Source: Lineus longissimus (lineage: Eukaryota; Nemertea; Pilidiophora; Heteronemertea; Lineidae). From it: a stretch of 64,000 nt of DNA. The DNA is taken from the NCBI RefSeq assembly GCF_910592395.1, contig NC_088321.1, positions 13,206,001-13,270,000 on the forward strand, given 5' to 3'. The notes beneath the pieces were generated by a model. The model searched no databases. It saw only the letters and a program-made list of their open reading frames with translations, and had not been told where the DNA came from. Positions 1-12,794 of the stretch are shown piece after piece. The stretch's first letter is position 1. The number at the start of each line of letters is the position of its first letter. The position numbers were made by a program, and so were the translations under genes.

Positions 1-1236
1 GAACGGATCCCGTCCCCACTGTGTAGTGCCACCATAACGTTGACCGGAACGAGCGACCACCTAAGTATGACGAGATCTCACAGGGAGGCGCGTGGTTTAC
101 CAAGCAGGCTGGCAGATTTTGACAGAAATATAGTGCCACCTGACCGACGGAAGCTGCTGGGCGACTGTGGTTGCACAGGTGGCGACAAGATCACCATTAC
201 CAGATGATGATGATGGCGATGACGATTCATCACTATGACCAAATGACCCCGTCTTGATTACCGGTGAATGAAACCTTACCGACTTTTGAAAGACAAAGCT
301 TGTGCGGTTTCATTTGATGGTGACCATTGGCAACTCGAACGTGTTATTGAATTTGCTACGCATGCGTAGCTTTGGCTGCCGTGCTTAATAGATTCAAGAG
401 CTCGTCCATTGTACCTTAACACCTGTGTGTTATGGACAATTGCTTTGAAAGGAGTATAGCAAAATTCTTAATGGCTACAGGACCTTTGCCCCTGTGTAGA
501 AAAAGAAAATATCCCCCTGGAAAGAGTCTCCGGGCCTATTGTATTCTGACGAATTATGGTATACAGTTTTATAGAGGCCACGGCCGTCAAATAAGCGCAA
601 AATAGAATTCTTTGTTTCCCGAACATTATTTCCCAGGACAGTCGAACTTCTGCACTGGATAGTTCGTTCACGAGAATAATTAGTCCCGGGAAGATATTCG
701 TCCCTTTTTCCAGGGGGACATTTCTTTACTTCTACCCCCGGCCTTCACAGCAATGCGGAGTTCAAAGTATGCCGAGTGAACTGTCATAGTTTTTATTGAT
801 ATTCTCCCTGAATCGAATACCCGGAAATTATTGTTTTATAAGCTTTCATAACATAATGTACCTTATTTTTTCCAGTATGATGTGCCGTCATCAAATAAGA
901 CATTTTAACGAGACCTTATTATTTTTACTGTACAGGTAGTTATGAATTTTAGTCCCGTAAAAGGTAGGATCAACGAGCTTGTTACTAGGATATGATGGCA
1001 CCAGAAAGTGTTCTCCCTCTGTCACATCTTCTGTTGACTGCCAGTACAATAATAAACACTGTCAAGGTAATTCGGCCATTATATGCATGGAGTTTGATAA
1101 TGATATAGTGTTTTTCAGATAGATCTGGCCAATGGAACGTTTTGTTTACCTTTTGACACTAAACTGTAATAGTGTGATCACAGATAGTAATGTTACACAG
1201 CCGTGGGCAGCTGTTGTCATAGTTGACCGGCTTTAA

Positions 1237-1646
1237 AGCCCGCAGCACACTAGCCGCCAACTTTGGCGACAAGAAGCGTTCGGCTGACGCCTCTCGACGC
1301 CAAAGTTGGCGGCCAGTGGATCCCGGTCAGAACACACCTTCTCAGAATTGGCGTCCAGTAGCGTCTTTTCCGCCACAAGACGCAAGCTGATTGGCCATAG
1401 CCTCGCCGCCGACGCCAAGTCAGGCGGCCATTCGTAGCACACCTGGCTTCTTCTTGCGTTCAAACGCAACAACACGCGTCAAAAATCAAACATGTTAGAT
1501 ATTTGGCGTTTAATTGTGGCAAGTGGCGTCAAGTCGCGTTCGCCGACGCCGTTCGTAGCAGACTACGGATTTTTCAGGCGTTCAGGACTCTTGTGGCAAA
1601 AAAACGCCTGTGAACGCCGAGGTTGCCGGCTAGTGTGCTGCGGGCT
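1237..1646. mobile_element. GGCGTC-rich MITE, Harbinger-like, array copy 1
   Basis: The element has terminal inverted repeats AGCCCGCAGCACACTAGCCG at one end and the complement at the other, flanked by TAA on both sides (3-bp target duplication). Internal sequence is rich in GGCG and GACGCC words and has no coding capacity. The 3-bp TNA-type target site is typical of PIF/Harbinger non-autonomous elements; that assignment is inference. Confidence 0.75.
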
Positions 1647-2777
1647 TAAGTGACACCGAGAAAGAGCATTGGTTGGGCCCACCCTGATGTGCCACACCAC
1701 CATATTTTGGTAAATGTGATCTGGTCACACATCTGAGTTCAGTTATGTATCTTTGGCCGGAACGATATGAAAAGCACTATGACAACTATGAAGAATCATC
1801 CGGGAAAGGGAGGGAACGATGAGGAAGAAATCCGCCAACTTCTTCAACCTTTCAATGTAAGATAAACCATTCTTCTATGATGAGCCCAAATTCAGTAGTA
1901 TCATCTTATCGATCAAAAGTTCTTGGGTTCGGTTCTGCACATTGGCACATGCAGTTAAAGATTGACCTATATGCATCGATATTTAGTCTGGTTATTGATA
2001 ATTTGACAGAGTATCAGCAGTATTGTGACACTCATATGGGTAGACACACTTACATGGAAAGGACTGCAAAAATCCTACTATATTAAGTATGAGGTGAGGG
2101 TTGTGGAAGAAGAGAAACGACCCTACGGGTCAAGGCGGAACGCCAGGTTCGAAATCACCCCGGCAAAATGGAAGGAAAGCGCTTGGAAGAGGGTTAATAG
2201 TTGGCCACATCACAGGAAGGAGAGAGGCTTGGAGGTGGTATTTGCAGTGGATATCAAAGGTGATCATCGTCGATGGAATGTTGGGAATGCGATGCTAGGA
2301 ATGAGAAATTTCTGCTCGGATTTTGGAGTAAGGAATATCTTTTGTCGTTTATTAATGAATTGGAAATATGCGAAACCGTCGGCTTTTGAGGGAAATTCGT
2401 GCAAAAAGCGATCAGAAAAAGTTTGTACTAAAGTGTTGTACAGTTTGGAGAGGCCTAAAATGAGGTGAATATTTTCCCGCGCTGGAAGAACTGCGTGCTA
2501 AAAAGCAAGTAACCGCGTTTTCTACTGTCATAAAGTCTAAATGAAATGGTAAAGACGTTTAGACGTTTTGAACGTCTTTTCAATTTCTTTATACGGTTTT
2601 GGAAAAATAGTTTACTGAGGGAACAGGAAAACCCTAATCATATTGAAAGAATAATTCTCCTTCTCTTCACAAGCCTAAGCCATTCGTTAAAAATTTTGGA
2701 TTTTAAATTTTAAGTTGAAAATTGGTTATTGCGTAAATATGTGCAAGATATAAATTTGCAAATGTGCAAGATATAAA

Positions 2778-3757
2778 ACAGTGTCAGCAAGTCACTGTCC
2801 ACTTTGGCTAGCGCTAGCAGACGACTATAACAATTTAAAAAACTGTTAGTAGGTTTACAAAGACACTCTTTTCTCTATTTATTCAGGATACAAACCTATT
2901 AACAGATGTGTTAAAGTTATCATCTAGAAAACTCTACCAAGAAATCCACGTCGTATTAATCGCCGTTGAATCGGCCTGATTTTTCAAATTTGTTATCGTC
3001 GTCTGCTAGCGATGTGGCAACCATAGTAGACAGTGACGTGTTGACACTGTCCGAATCCCCACACTGAATACACTTGTACTATGAAAACAAGTTTAGCAAA
3101 TTCTAATTCATAATAACTGCACTGCGGCATTGTGCATCACTGCATTTCTTTGTTCCTTGAGCACCTGTAATTACGAACGGCGTAACCCTATAAAATCATA
3201 TTGCTTTCATCTATGATTCTTTTAGTCGAGATCACCGTGATACTTCAAAGGTATAAAACAAGCATCTTCAATAAAACACGACTCACTGAAAATTGCCACA
3301 AATGAAAATATCGATGAATATCAAAATTGCGCAGGTTTTCAAATCCAGATTTTACACATTAAAGCTCTTCATGGGTCTATCAGTACTTTGTTAAATGATC
3401 GTCGATCAACAAGTGGGTAATAGCCACTTTTATAGGCCAAGAAATTGCAGAAATAGCATATACATGTACTGTCATGTGTGAAGGATAAAGTAGGTCTTAG
3501 TTTTCTAGCATACAGGGTCTTAGTTTACTAGTTGGGTCTTAGTTTCCTAGCATTTAGGGTCTTAGTATTCTAGTTGGGTCTTAGTTCACTAGCATATAGG
3601 ATCTTAGTTTTCTAGTTGGGTCTTAGCTTGCTGGTATATATGGTTTTAGTTTCTAGTTGGGTCTTAGGTCTTAGTTTTCTAGACACCCGTTATTGTCGTC
3701 TGCTAGCGCTGTGGTAACCAATGTGGACAGTGACTTGCTGACACTGTCCGAATCCCC
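2778..3757. mobile_element. Composite inverted-repeat element with three ends, copy 1
   Basis: A ~65-base end sequence (GGATTCGGACAGTGTCAGCA... through GCTAGCAGACGAC) occurs three times: once forward near 2,778 (its outer bases lost here) and twice reversed, ending at 3,060 and 3,757. The inner pair bounds a ~280-base MITE. The second reversed end follows a minisatellite. No coding capacity is seen. Confidence 0.6.
3493..3682. repeat. GGTCTTAG minisatellite, copy 1
   Basis: About eight imperfect units of roughly 24-26 bases built on GGGTCTTAGTTTNCTAG, with alternating GCATA and TTG spacers. It sits inside the composite inverted-repeat element. Homologues are at 11,208-11,397 and 18,903-19,092. 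Confidence 0.8.
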
Positions 3758-4538
3758 AAAATGTAATTGAAGCCTTTCTTATTAGGACGACTCGCCCTTC
3801 AATTTGGTCGGCCACCTAGTTGAGGAAACGAGAGGCAGTCCAACTTACCCCAGGGATCAGACGACGGCAATGAAAAACAAAATGGATAGCGATAATTACG
3901 GACAGACAGGTCATGCGGATCGCCATCGTTTTTTGATTCAGCATGTACCAAAGAAATATTGTCAAGAACTCGTTTTAAATAAAAACATTATAGGAATCAA
4001 ATTCAAACGGTTTTTGTGTTCAAAGTCCGAGATGATTTATGATGGGAAACACATGGATATTATTGTAGGTAGGTACCAAACATTCCTGCAGTAACAACTC
4101 ACTTTCAACAGCAAGGAGACCGCTCCGAGCAAGTCTGAGATTGAGAGTTATTCAAACAATCTTTATCTATAAGGGTTGCTCTTGTAAATAACCCCCCCCC
4201 CCCCCCCCCCCAACATATTTGCTCCAAATGATAGCCTATCTCCAGTATATTAATGCCATAAGAAATAAGCTTCTTTTTGAAGGGGATATCATTATCACTT
4301 ACATGTAAACACGAACTTTTGCACTGCTCCGAAGTATTATTCAGATTAGCGTGGCGTGTGCCAAAGGACCTCAATCATGTGCAAAATTTATCAAGTTGAG
4401 AGCAGTGCATGAACTTTGCGAAGGAACAAATTGTTGAATGGTTGTTTGAAAGTGCGTGTGAATGATTTTATGGGTAGAAATCTGTTGCGCGATTTACACC
4501 GGCTCGGTATGATGGAGGGCTTTTTTGCTCGGTTTCAG

Positions 4539-4714
4539 GTTGGCGATTTAAAGTCATGAGCATGGACACGGAAACGAGCTACGACATTATCAAGGCAAAA
4601 GGCAGATTCCACTGCGTCATTTTATGCATTCCTGTCTATGAGTGCTGGGGTGTTCGTTACACTATTGGGAAAGATGGGATCTTTGAGTGTCATCTTTTAA
4701 ATAGCTTTTATTAG
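4539..4714 (+). CDS. Last exon of an alpha gene (rest lies left of window)
   Basis: This is the terminal exon of the array's secreted-protein gene. A pyrimidine-rich acceptor ending in TTTCAG precedes it. The exon begins in phase 1, reads WRFKVMSMDTETSYDII..., carries cysteines in RFHC, LC, YEC and FEC, and ends at a TAG. The same 176-base exon occurs at 12,254-12,429 and 19,952-20,127, open in all three copies. The upstream exons of this copy would lie to the left of base 1, because the unit starts just after the preceding internal exon. The exon call rests on acceptor quality, phase match and conserved openness. It is not independently proven to be transcribed. Confidence 0.4.
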
Positions 4715-5087
4715 TTCATTGCGGAAAAGATGCGCAAGAGAAATGTCCAAAAAAAAGAAATCATCTCCCATGTACGACCTACTGAGTTTGTTTATAATCC
4801 TGATTGATTTGGGAAGCTAATTGTAGTAACCTTTACCTTAGGGTCTGGGAGTGAGAGAACGTTCTACCTGTTTTGCTCGCACGGCCAAGATTATGCTATC
4901 TACCTTAATCAACAGACCACGTGCTGTCTACTGGCAGAATGATCAAAGAATTATTTCCTCAATCACGGAACACTTCAATGGAGGTGTGTAGGATCACGAT
5001 CCGTGAACATATTTAGCTGTCTAGCGCAGATTTGTGAGGCTGCCCCAGGAACAGACCATTTTGAAAAAAGCGGCGATCCGTCGAAGG

Positions 5088-5175
5088 CGCGATGGGATAT
5101 CGATGCCGGATCTGTCCCTTACCGAGGATGTCCTGGAGTTTGATGATGTAGATGGCCGGACGCGGAACTCCGGAA
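5088..5175 (-). pseudogene. Broken fragment of a G-family last exon, array copy 1
   Basis: Read on the minus strand this gives IYIIKLQDILGKGQIRHRYP followed by IAP. It matches the G1/G2 block around IPGVGKIRQRWPIAP and HLPDIPGVGTLRQRYPIAP. A frame change just upstream separates this block from a leading ASGH piece, and the sequence after PIAP no longer matches. It is therefore a non-functional slice of a G gene carried inside the tandem unit. Confidence 0.6.
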
Positions 5176-5295
5176 TGTGACCAGATAACATTTACCGATT
5201 CGGCGAAAGATAGAGATGTTGCACAACACTAGATAATCCTCAGGCGTTAGGCCTCACCAATGCTCTTTCACAGTGTCAACGAAAGCCGGTTAACT

Positions 5296-8200
5296 ATGAC
5301 ACTAGTTGTCCTAGGCTGTGTAACATTACTATTGGCGGTCACAGTAGTGCCAAGAGGTCGACCATGTTCCTTCGGCCAGATCCATCTTAGAAAGCTTTAC
5401 ATGTATGTGTTGCAGGCACATCTGTGTTTAAAATACTATTATTAATCAGAGGTCTTTTGGGTGTAACCAAGTGTGTTGGTGGCTGATCAGCGCCCGTCGA
5501 CCCGGCGAAGGTGTTTGCTTTCTCGTCTCTCTACGCTCTGTCCGCGGGGCCAATGAATCAAACATTAAACCTTTGAGTCAAATATCGACAGTAAGCCCCA
5601 TTTTTCCAATAAAGCAGGAGGGCCGTTTCTATCGTCTTTTTCAAAAATATATATATTGCTATATATAAATACATGTAATACGCAGCATTTATCATCATCT
5701 TGTAGCAATCTACATGTACAATGAAAACAAAGAAGTACAAAGATATTGGAGTAATGATTCGTCCACTCCTTTAAGCATTATTAAGCGACGAGTATCGAAT
5801 TTGCTTGAACTATTATCACCCCTTAAATTAATCACGTTTTTTCAGCGCATCCGATATACACATAGTATAACCTAATAATGACACGAAACTTTAACAAATG
5901 CGTCTGTATGACAAAAACTCGGGAAGTCGTTATAATGGATTATTTTGTTTTTTGTTTTGCCTCAGATTCATGAATATCTATTGCCATAATTTTCTCCAAA
6001 ACGAGTTTTATTCATTGAAATTAAACAAATCGTTCGTTCTCAGCAGACTGGTATCGTTGGCAAGCTAATGCCATTAACGTCGTCGTCTTCTTTTGCGTTC
6101 GGAACGTTTCGACATAGTGAGTCCGTCCTAGCTTTGTGGTCAGGGTGGTGTCCTTTTGGTGGTATTCTTCTCTATTCTGCATAAGAGATCCGCAGCGGGT
6201 CTGAAGCATACGAGCTGAAGTTTTTCTGTCTCCAGCTGCGTAGTCCCATCGAGCAGATTATCGTCATGGAGGTGTTTTCTGAGTCGGCAGTGCCCTGTGA
6301 ATGTACGAAGACAGCAGATTCTTACCTATTTCTTCCTGTCCATTTTGGTGATGTTGTCAGTCCGGGGCTCGTAACAATTGCTACCTTCTCTCCATACATT
6401 TGTCAGCTTGTTCTTTATAAGGGCCTTTGATTCTGTGTAGGAGGTCTTGATCTATTTTGCTGCTACTAGCAGTTCTCGTTGGCCAGGGTATCAGCAGTGC
6501 TGTTAATTCCCCACATCGCTGCAGACGCTGCCCATAATCGTCCTCAAGTGCCTGGGGATAAGAGACGGTGCGGACATGTCTGTCGTTTGGAATATACCGG
6601 AAGTGCATCACGCCCAGTGCCTGTTTTATGCTTATACACGCCAACACCTTGTTATGGACTTATTCAATGTTGTAGTTTTTTCAACGACGACAGTAAGTGC
6701 ATGTTAAATGACAAGTCCCCCATCCCCCCCCCCCCCCCTCGAACTCTCAAACTGCTCTGGAAGACCTTCTTCGTTAGTTGCGAGGCCTACAGCCTTATCA
6801 TCAGTAGCTAGATGCCTAACCAAACTACAATCGCATGGTTTAGATATATAAAACACGTTTCATGAAACTTCATTGGCAAATTCCCCGATGAATAGGTTAT
6901 GTGTATGTAGGATACAATTGATTCTGTGGTTTTTAACCTCGTATGAACTCTTTTTCTCCTTGTGTCTGTCGCAGAGAAACAGCCTCGTCCCAAGTCAAAG
7001 TGCGCCTCCATCAATAGGTGGCACTACACATTGCAGAGGACGACGTCAAGGGCCGCGTCAAATAGGCCAAAGGCAACCGACACAAGGTGTTGTTTTAGTT
7101 CATGCTGAGGCCAAACCATACATCACAGGCGCCATAATCTATGCATTTCTACCTTCGTATGAACCCAGAGAAGAAGTCTACGCGATCTGCATGGCATTTT
7201 GTTAAGAAGTCCAGCGATAGTTGGCGCCACATTTGACCCCACTCGGATCCAGAAAATGGTAAAACATTTAGCCAATAAAGAGAATGATGTGTGCAGATTG
7301 TTTCATTTAGTTTCGTTATTTGATGTGAAAACATCGCCCCCCCCCCCCCCCCCCTCTTATTCTTTGCGTTTTATGGCCTAGAATTTGAACCAACGAAATT
7401 GCACAACTACGTCCAACCTGGCGTGGCAGGTGGAAGGTATGTTGCATAATGAGAGCAAACTGGGGCATGAGACCTGCTTCATATGGCACATATCCGAACC
7501 ACATAAAATCACAACAAGATCCCTCTGCACATGGAAACTAAGGCCAGAGCGTCAAAGTAAACAGTATTTGGAATAGGATGGACCCATTTATATGCATAGA
7601 AACGGTCTGCGCCTTAAGAAGTACATTTCTTTCTTTTGGGGGAGGGGTTGACAGAACGGATCCCGTCCCCACTGTGTAGTGCCACCATAACGTTGACCGG
7701 AACGAGCGACCACCTAAGTATGACGAGATCTCACAGGGAGGCGCGTGGTTTACCAAGCAGGCTGGCAGATTTTGACAGAAATATAGTGCCACCTGACCGA
7801 CGGAAGCTGCTGGGCGACTGTGGTTGCACAGGTGGCGACAAGATCACCATTACCAGATGATGATGATGGCGATGACGATTCATCACTATGACCAAATGAC
7901 CCCGTCTTGATTACCGGTGAATGAAACCTTACCGACTTTTGAAAGACAAAGCTTGTGCGGTTTCATTTGATGGTGACCATTGGCAACTCGAACGTGTTAT
8001 TGAATTTGCTACGCATGCGTAGCTTTGGCTGCCGTGCTTAATATATTCAAGAGCTCGTCCATTGTGCCTTAACACCTGTGTGTTATGGACAATTGCTTTG
8101 AAAGGAGTATAGCAAAATTCTTAATGGCTACAGGACCTTTGCCCCTGTGTAGAAAAAGAAAATATCCCCCTGGAAAGAGTCTCCGGGCCTATTGTATTCT

Positions 8201-11200
8201 GACGAATTATGGTATACAGTTTTATAGAGGCCACGGCCGTCAAATAAGCGCAAAATAGAATTCTTTGTTTCCCGAACATTATTTCCCAGGACAGTCGAAC
8301 TTCTGCACTGGATAGTTCGTTCACGAGAATAATTAGTCCCGGGAAGATATTCGTACCTTTTTCCAGGGGGACATTTCTTTACTTCTGCCCCCGGCCTTCA
8401 CAGCAATGCGGAGTTCAAAGTATGCCGAGTGAACTGTCATAGTTTTTATTGATATTCTCCCTGAATCGTATACCCGGAAATTATTGTTTTATAAGCTTTC
8501 ATAACATAATGTACCTTATTTTTTCCAGTATGATGTGCCGTCATCAAATAAGACATTTTAACGAGACCTTATTATTTTTACTGTACAGGTAGTTATGAAT
8601 TTTAGTCCCGTAAAAGGTAGGATCAACGAGCTTGTTACTAGGATATGATGGCACCAGAAAGTGTTCTCCCTCTGTCACATCTTCTGTTGACTGCCAGTAC
8701 AATAATAAACACTGTCAAGGTAATTCGGCCATTATATGCATGGAGTTTGATAATGATATAGTGTTTTTCAGATAGATCTGGCCAATGGAACTTTTTGTTT
8801 ACCTTTTGTCACTAAACTGTAATAGTGTGATCACAGATAGTAATGTTACACAGCCGTGGGCAGCTGTTGTCATAGTTTTAAAGCCCGCAGCACACTAGCC
8901 GCCAACTTTGGCGACAAGAAGCGTTCGGCTGACGCCTCTCGATGCCAAAGTTGGCGGCCAGTGGATCTCGGTCAGAACACACCTTCTCAGAATTGGCGTC
9001 CAGTAGCGTCTTTTCCGCCACAAGACGCAAGCTTATTGGCCATAGCCTCGCCGCCGACGCCAAGTCAGGCGGCCATTCGTAGCACACCTGGCTTCTTCTT
9101 GCGTTCAAACGCAACAACACGCGTCAAAAATCAAACATGTTAGATATTTGGCGTTTAATTGTGGCAAGTGGCGTTAAGTCGCGTTCGCCGACGCCGTTCG
9201 TAGCAGACTACGGATTTTTCAGGCGTTCAGGACTCTTGTGGCAAAAAACGCCTGTGAACGCCGAAGTTGGCGGCTAGTGTGCTGCGGGCTTAAGTGACAC
9301 CGAGAAAGAGCATTGGTTGGGCCCACCCTGATGTGCCACACCACCATATTTTGGTAAATGTGATCTGGTCACACATCTGAGTTCAGTTATGTATCTTTGG
9401 CCGGAACGATATGAAAAGCACTATGACAACTATGAAGAATCATCCGGGAAAGGGAAGGAACGATGAGGAAGAAATCCGCCAACTTCTTCAACCTTTCAAT
9501 GTAAGATAAACCATTCTTCTATGATGAGCCCAAATTCAGTAGTATCATCTTATCGATCAAAAGTTCTTGGGTTCGGTTCTGCACATTGGCACATGCAGTT
9601 AAAAATTGACCTATATGCATCGATATTTAGTCTGGTTATTGATAATTTGACAGAGTACCAGCAGTATTGTGACACTCATATGGGTAGACACACTTCCATG
9701 GAAAGGACTGCAAAAATCCTACTATATTGAGTATGAGGTGAGGGTTGTGGAAGAAGAGAAACGACCCTACGGGTCAAGGCGGAACGCCAGGTTCGAAATC
9801 ACCCCGGCAAAATGGAAGGAAAGCGCTTGGAAGAGGGTTAATAATTGGCCACATCACAGGAAGGAGAGAGGCTTGGAGGTGGTATTTGCAGTGGATATCA
9901 GAGGTGATGATCGTCGATGGAATGTTGGGAATGCGACGCTAGGCATGAGAAATTTCTGCTCGGATTTTGGAGTAAGGAATATCTTTTGTCGTTTATTAAT
10001 GAATTGGAAATATGCAAAACCGTCGGCTTTTGAGGGGAATTCGTGCAAAAAGCGATCAGAAATAGTTTGTACTAAAGTGTTGTACAGTTTGGAGAGGCCT
10101 AAAATGAGGTGAATATTTTCCCGCGCCGGAAGAACTGCGTGCTAAAAAGCAAATAACCGCGTTTTCTACTGTCATAGAGTCTAAATGAAATGGTAAAGAC
10201 GTTTAGACGTTTTGAACGTCTTTTCAATTTCTTTATACGGTTTTAGAAAAACAGTTTACTAAGGGAACAGGAAAACCCTAATCATATTGAAAGAATAATT
10301 CTCCTTCTCTTCACAAGCCTAAGCCATTCGTTAAAAATTTTGAATTTTATATTTTAATTTGAAAATTGGTTATTGCGTAAACATATACAAGATATAAATT
10401 TGAGCATTGCCTTGTGAAGACAAATACACAAAATCAGTGCGGAGATTCGGACAGTGTCAGCAAGTCACTGTCCACTATGGCTACAGCGCTAGCAGACGAC
10501 AATAACAATTTGAAAACTCCGACAGATTCAACAGCGAATAATTCTCGACGTGGATTTGGTGGTAAACATTCCTAGACAACTGTTAGTAGGTTTACAAAGA
10601 CACTCTTTTCTCTATTTATTCAGGATACAAACCTATTAACAGATGGGTTAAAGTTATCATCTAGAAAACTCTACCAAGAAATCCACGTCGTATTAATCGC
10701 CGTTGAATCGGCCTGCAGTTATCGTCGTCTTCTAGCGATGTGGTAACCATAGTGGACAGTGACGTGTTGACACTGTCCGAATCCCCACACTGAATACACT
10801 TGTACTATGAAAACAAGTTTTAGCAAATTCGAATGCATAATAACTGCACTGCGGCATTTTGCATAACTGCATTTCTTTGTTCCTTAAGCACATGTAATTA
10901 CGAACGGCGTATCCCTTTAAAATCATATTGCTTTAATCTATGATTCGTTTAGTCGATATCACCGTGATACTTCAAAGGTATAAAACAAGCATCTTCAATA
11001 AAACACGACTCAAAAAATGCCACAAATAAATATCGATGAATATCAAAATCGGGCAGGTTTTTAAATCCAGGTTTTACACATTAAAGCTCTTCATGGGTCT
11101 ATCAGTACTTTGTTAAATGATCGTCGATCAACAAGTGGGTAATAGCCACTTTTTTAGGCCAAGAAATTGCAGAAATTGCATATACTGTCCTGTGTGAAGG

Positions 11201-12429
11201 ATAAAGTAGGTCTTAGTTTTCTAGCATACAGGGTCTTAGTTTACTAGTTGGGTCTTAGTTTCCTAGCATTTAGGGTCTTAGTATTCTAGCTGGGTCTTAG
11301 TTCACTAGTATATAGGATCTTAGTTTTCTAGTTGGGTCTTAGCTTGCTGGTATATATGGTTTTAGTTTCTAGTTGGGTCTTAGGTCTTAGTTTTCTAGAC
11401 ACCCGTTATTGTCGTCTGCTAGCGCTGTGGTTACCAATGTGGACAGTGACTTGCTGACACTGTCCGAATCCCCAAAATATAATTGAAGCCTTTCTTATTA
11501 GGACGACTCGCCCTTCAAGTTAGTCGGCCACCTAGTTGAGGAAAGGAGAGGCAGTCCATCAACTTACCCCAGGGATCAGACGACGGCAATGAAAAACAAA
11601 ATGGATAGCGATAATTACGGACAGACAGGTGATGCGGATCGCCATCGTTTTTTGATTCAGCATGTACCAAAGAAATATTGTCAAGAACTCGTTTTAGATA
11701 AAAAGATTGCACGAGTCAGACTCAAACGGTTTTTGTGTTCAAAGTCCGAGATGATTTATGATGGGAAATACATGGATATTATTGTAGGTAGGTAGCAAAC
11801 ATACCTGCAGTAACAGCTCACTTTCAACAGTAAGGAGACCACTCCGAGCAAGTCTGAGATTGAGAGTTATTCAAACAATCTTTATCTATAAGGGTTGCTC
11901 TTGTAAATACCCCCCCCCCCCCCCCCAACGTATTTGCTCCAAATGATAGCCTGTCTCCAGTATATCAATGCCATAAGAATTAAGCTTCTTTTTGAAGGGG
12001 AAAGCATAATCACTTACATGTAAACACGAACTTTTGCACTGCTCCGAAGTATTATTCAGATTAGCGTGGCGTGTGCCAAAGGACCTCAATCATGTGCAAA
12101 ATTTATCAAGTTGAGAGCAGTGCATGAACTTTGCGAAGGAACAAATTGTTGAATGGTTGTTTGAAAGTGCGTGTGAATGATTTTATGGGTAGAAATCTGT
12201 TGCGCGATTTACACCGGCTCGGTATGATGGAGGGCTTTTTTGCTCGGTTTCAGGCTGGCGATTTAAAGTCATGAGCATGGACACGGAAACGAGCTACGAC
12301 ATTATCAAGGCAAAAGGCAGATTCCACTGCGTCATTTTATGCATTCCTGTCTATGAGTGCTGGGGTGTTCGTTACACTATTGGGAAAGATGGGATCTTTG
12401 AGTGTCATCTTTTAAATAGCTTTTATTAG
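5296..12429 (+). CDS. Probable small secreted cysteine-rich protein, alpha copy 1 (IL-17-like?)
   Basis: Predicted exons are 5,296-5,356, 6,975-7,017, 7,207-7,258, 7,382-7,556 and 12,254-12,429. All four junctions keep frame and give 168 residues. Residues 1-20 form a clear signal peptide (MTLVVLGCVTLLLAVTVV), so the product should be secreted. An in-frame ATG lies 12 codons upstream at 5,260. The mature part has about eight cysteines. The end of exon 4 reads TTRSLCTWKL, which resembles the RS-[LI]-C-P-W start of the IL-17 cystine-knot domain. The last exon has IIKAKGRFHC, CIPVYE and RYTIGKDGIFE, resembling the later IL-17 blocks, but it ends before the usual closing Cys-x-Cys. Known: invertebrate IL-17 genes are often tandem. 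Inferred: this is a divergent member. The first donor (GTCGAC) is weak and the last intron is long, so the model is tentative. Confidence 0.4.
6021..6650 (-). pseudogene. Possible decayed non-LTR retrotransposon fragment, copy 1
   Basis: Minus-strand reading frames, broken by stops and frame changes, give coding-like stretches. One includes a GHCRLRKHLH motif (intact as one frame in copy 2 near 13,960). It resembles the [TG]GHC-x-L-x-x-HL segment near the C-terminus of some LINE polyproteins. No catalytic reverse transcriptase motif is visible, so this is a weak assignment. It lies in the second intron region of the alpha gene on the opposite strand. Confidence 0.25.
8882..9290. mobile_element. 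GGCGTC-rich MITE, array copy 2
   Basis: Same element as at 1,237, with the same terminal repeats and TAA flanks. Ten bases of the left flank (the GACCGGCTTT stretch present in copies 1 and 3) are missing here, so the TAA is reached earlier. Confidence 0.75.
10441..11473. mobile_element. Composite inverted-repeat element with three ends, copy 2
   Basis: Here the forward end is complete (GGAGATTCGGACAGTGTCAG at 10,441). The reversed ends finish at 10,786 and 11,473. It is otherwise like copy 1. Confidence 0.65.
11208..11397. repeat. GGTCTTAG minisatellite, copy 2
   Basis: Same array and unit number as copy 1, with a few substitutions (for example CTAGCTGGG for CTAGTTGGG). Confidence 0.8.
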
Positions 12430-12794
12430 TTCATTGCGGAAAAGATGCGCAAGAGAAATGTCAAAAAAAAAGAAATCATCTCCCATGTACGACCTACTGA
12501 GTTTGTTTATAATCCTGATTGATTTGGGAAGCTAATTGTAGTAAATTTTGCATTAGGTCTGGGAGTGAGAGAACTTTCTACCTGTTTTGCTCGCACGGCC
12601 AAGATGATGATATGTACCTTAAGCAACAGACCACGTGCTGTCTACTGGTAGAATGAGCAAGGAATTATTTCCTCAATCACGGAACACTTCAATGGAGGTG
12701 TGTAGGATCCGTAAACATATTTAGCTGTCTAGCGCAGATTTGTGAGGCTGCCCCAGGAACAGACCATTTTGAAAAAAGGTGATCCGTCGAGGGG

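Noticed and set aside
468-671. Repeated 67-codon minus-strand frame (also 8,121)
   Set aside because: No recognisable domain; its persistence is explained by recent unit duplication. It is altered in copy 3.
1233-1475. 80-codon minus-strand frame in each unit
   Set aside because: Lies inside the GGCGTC-rich MITE; a by-product of its repetitive GC-rich sequence.
2025-2468. 147-codon open frame present in all three array units (also 9,669 and 17,364)
   Set aside because: The units are nearly identical, so shared openness is not evidence of selection. The differences I compared are mostly amino-acid changing, and no splice or promoter context supports it.
2778-3760. CRISPR-like regular repeats (GTCTTAG array)
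   Set aside because: A eukaryotic minisatellite: units and spacers are both repetitive, and there is no unique spacer sequence or cas context.
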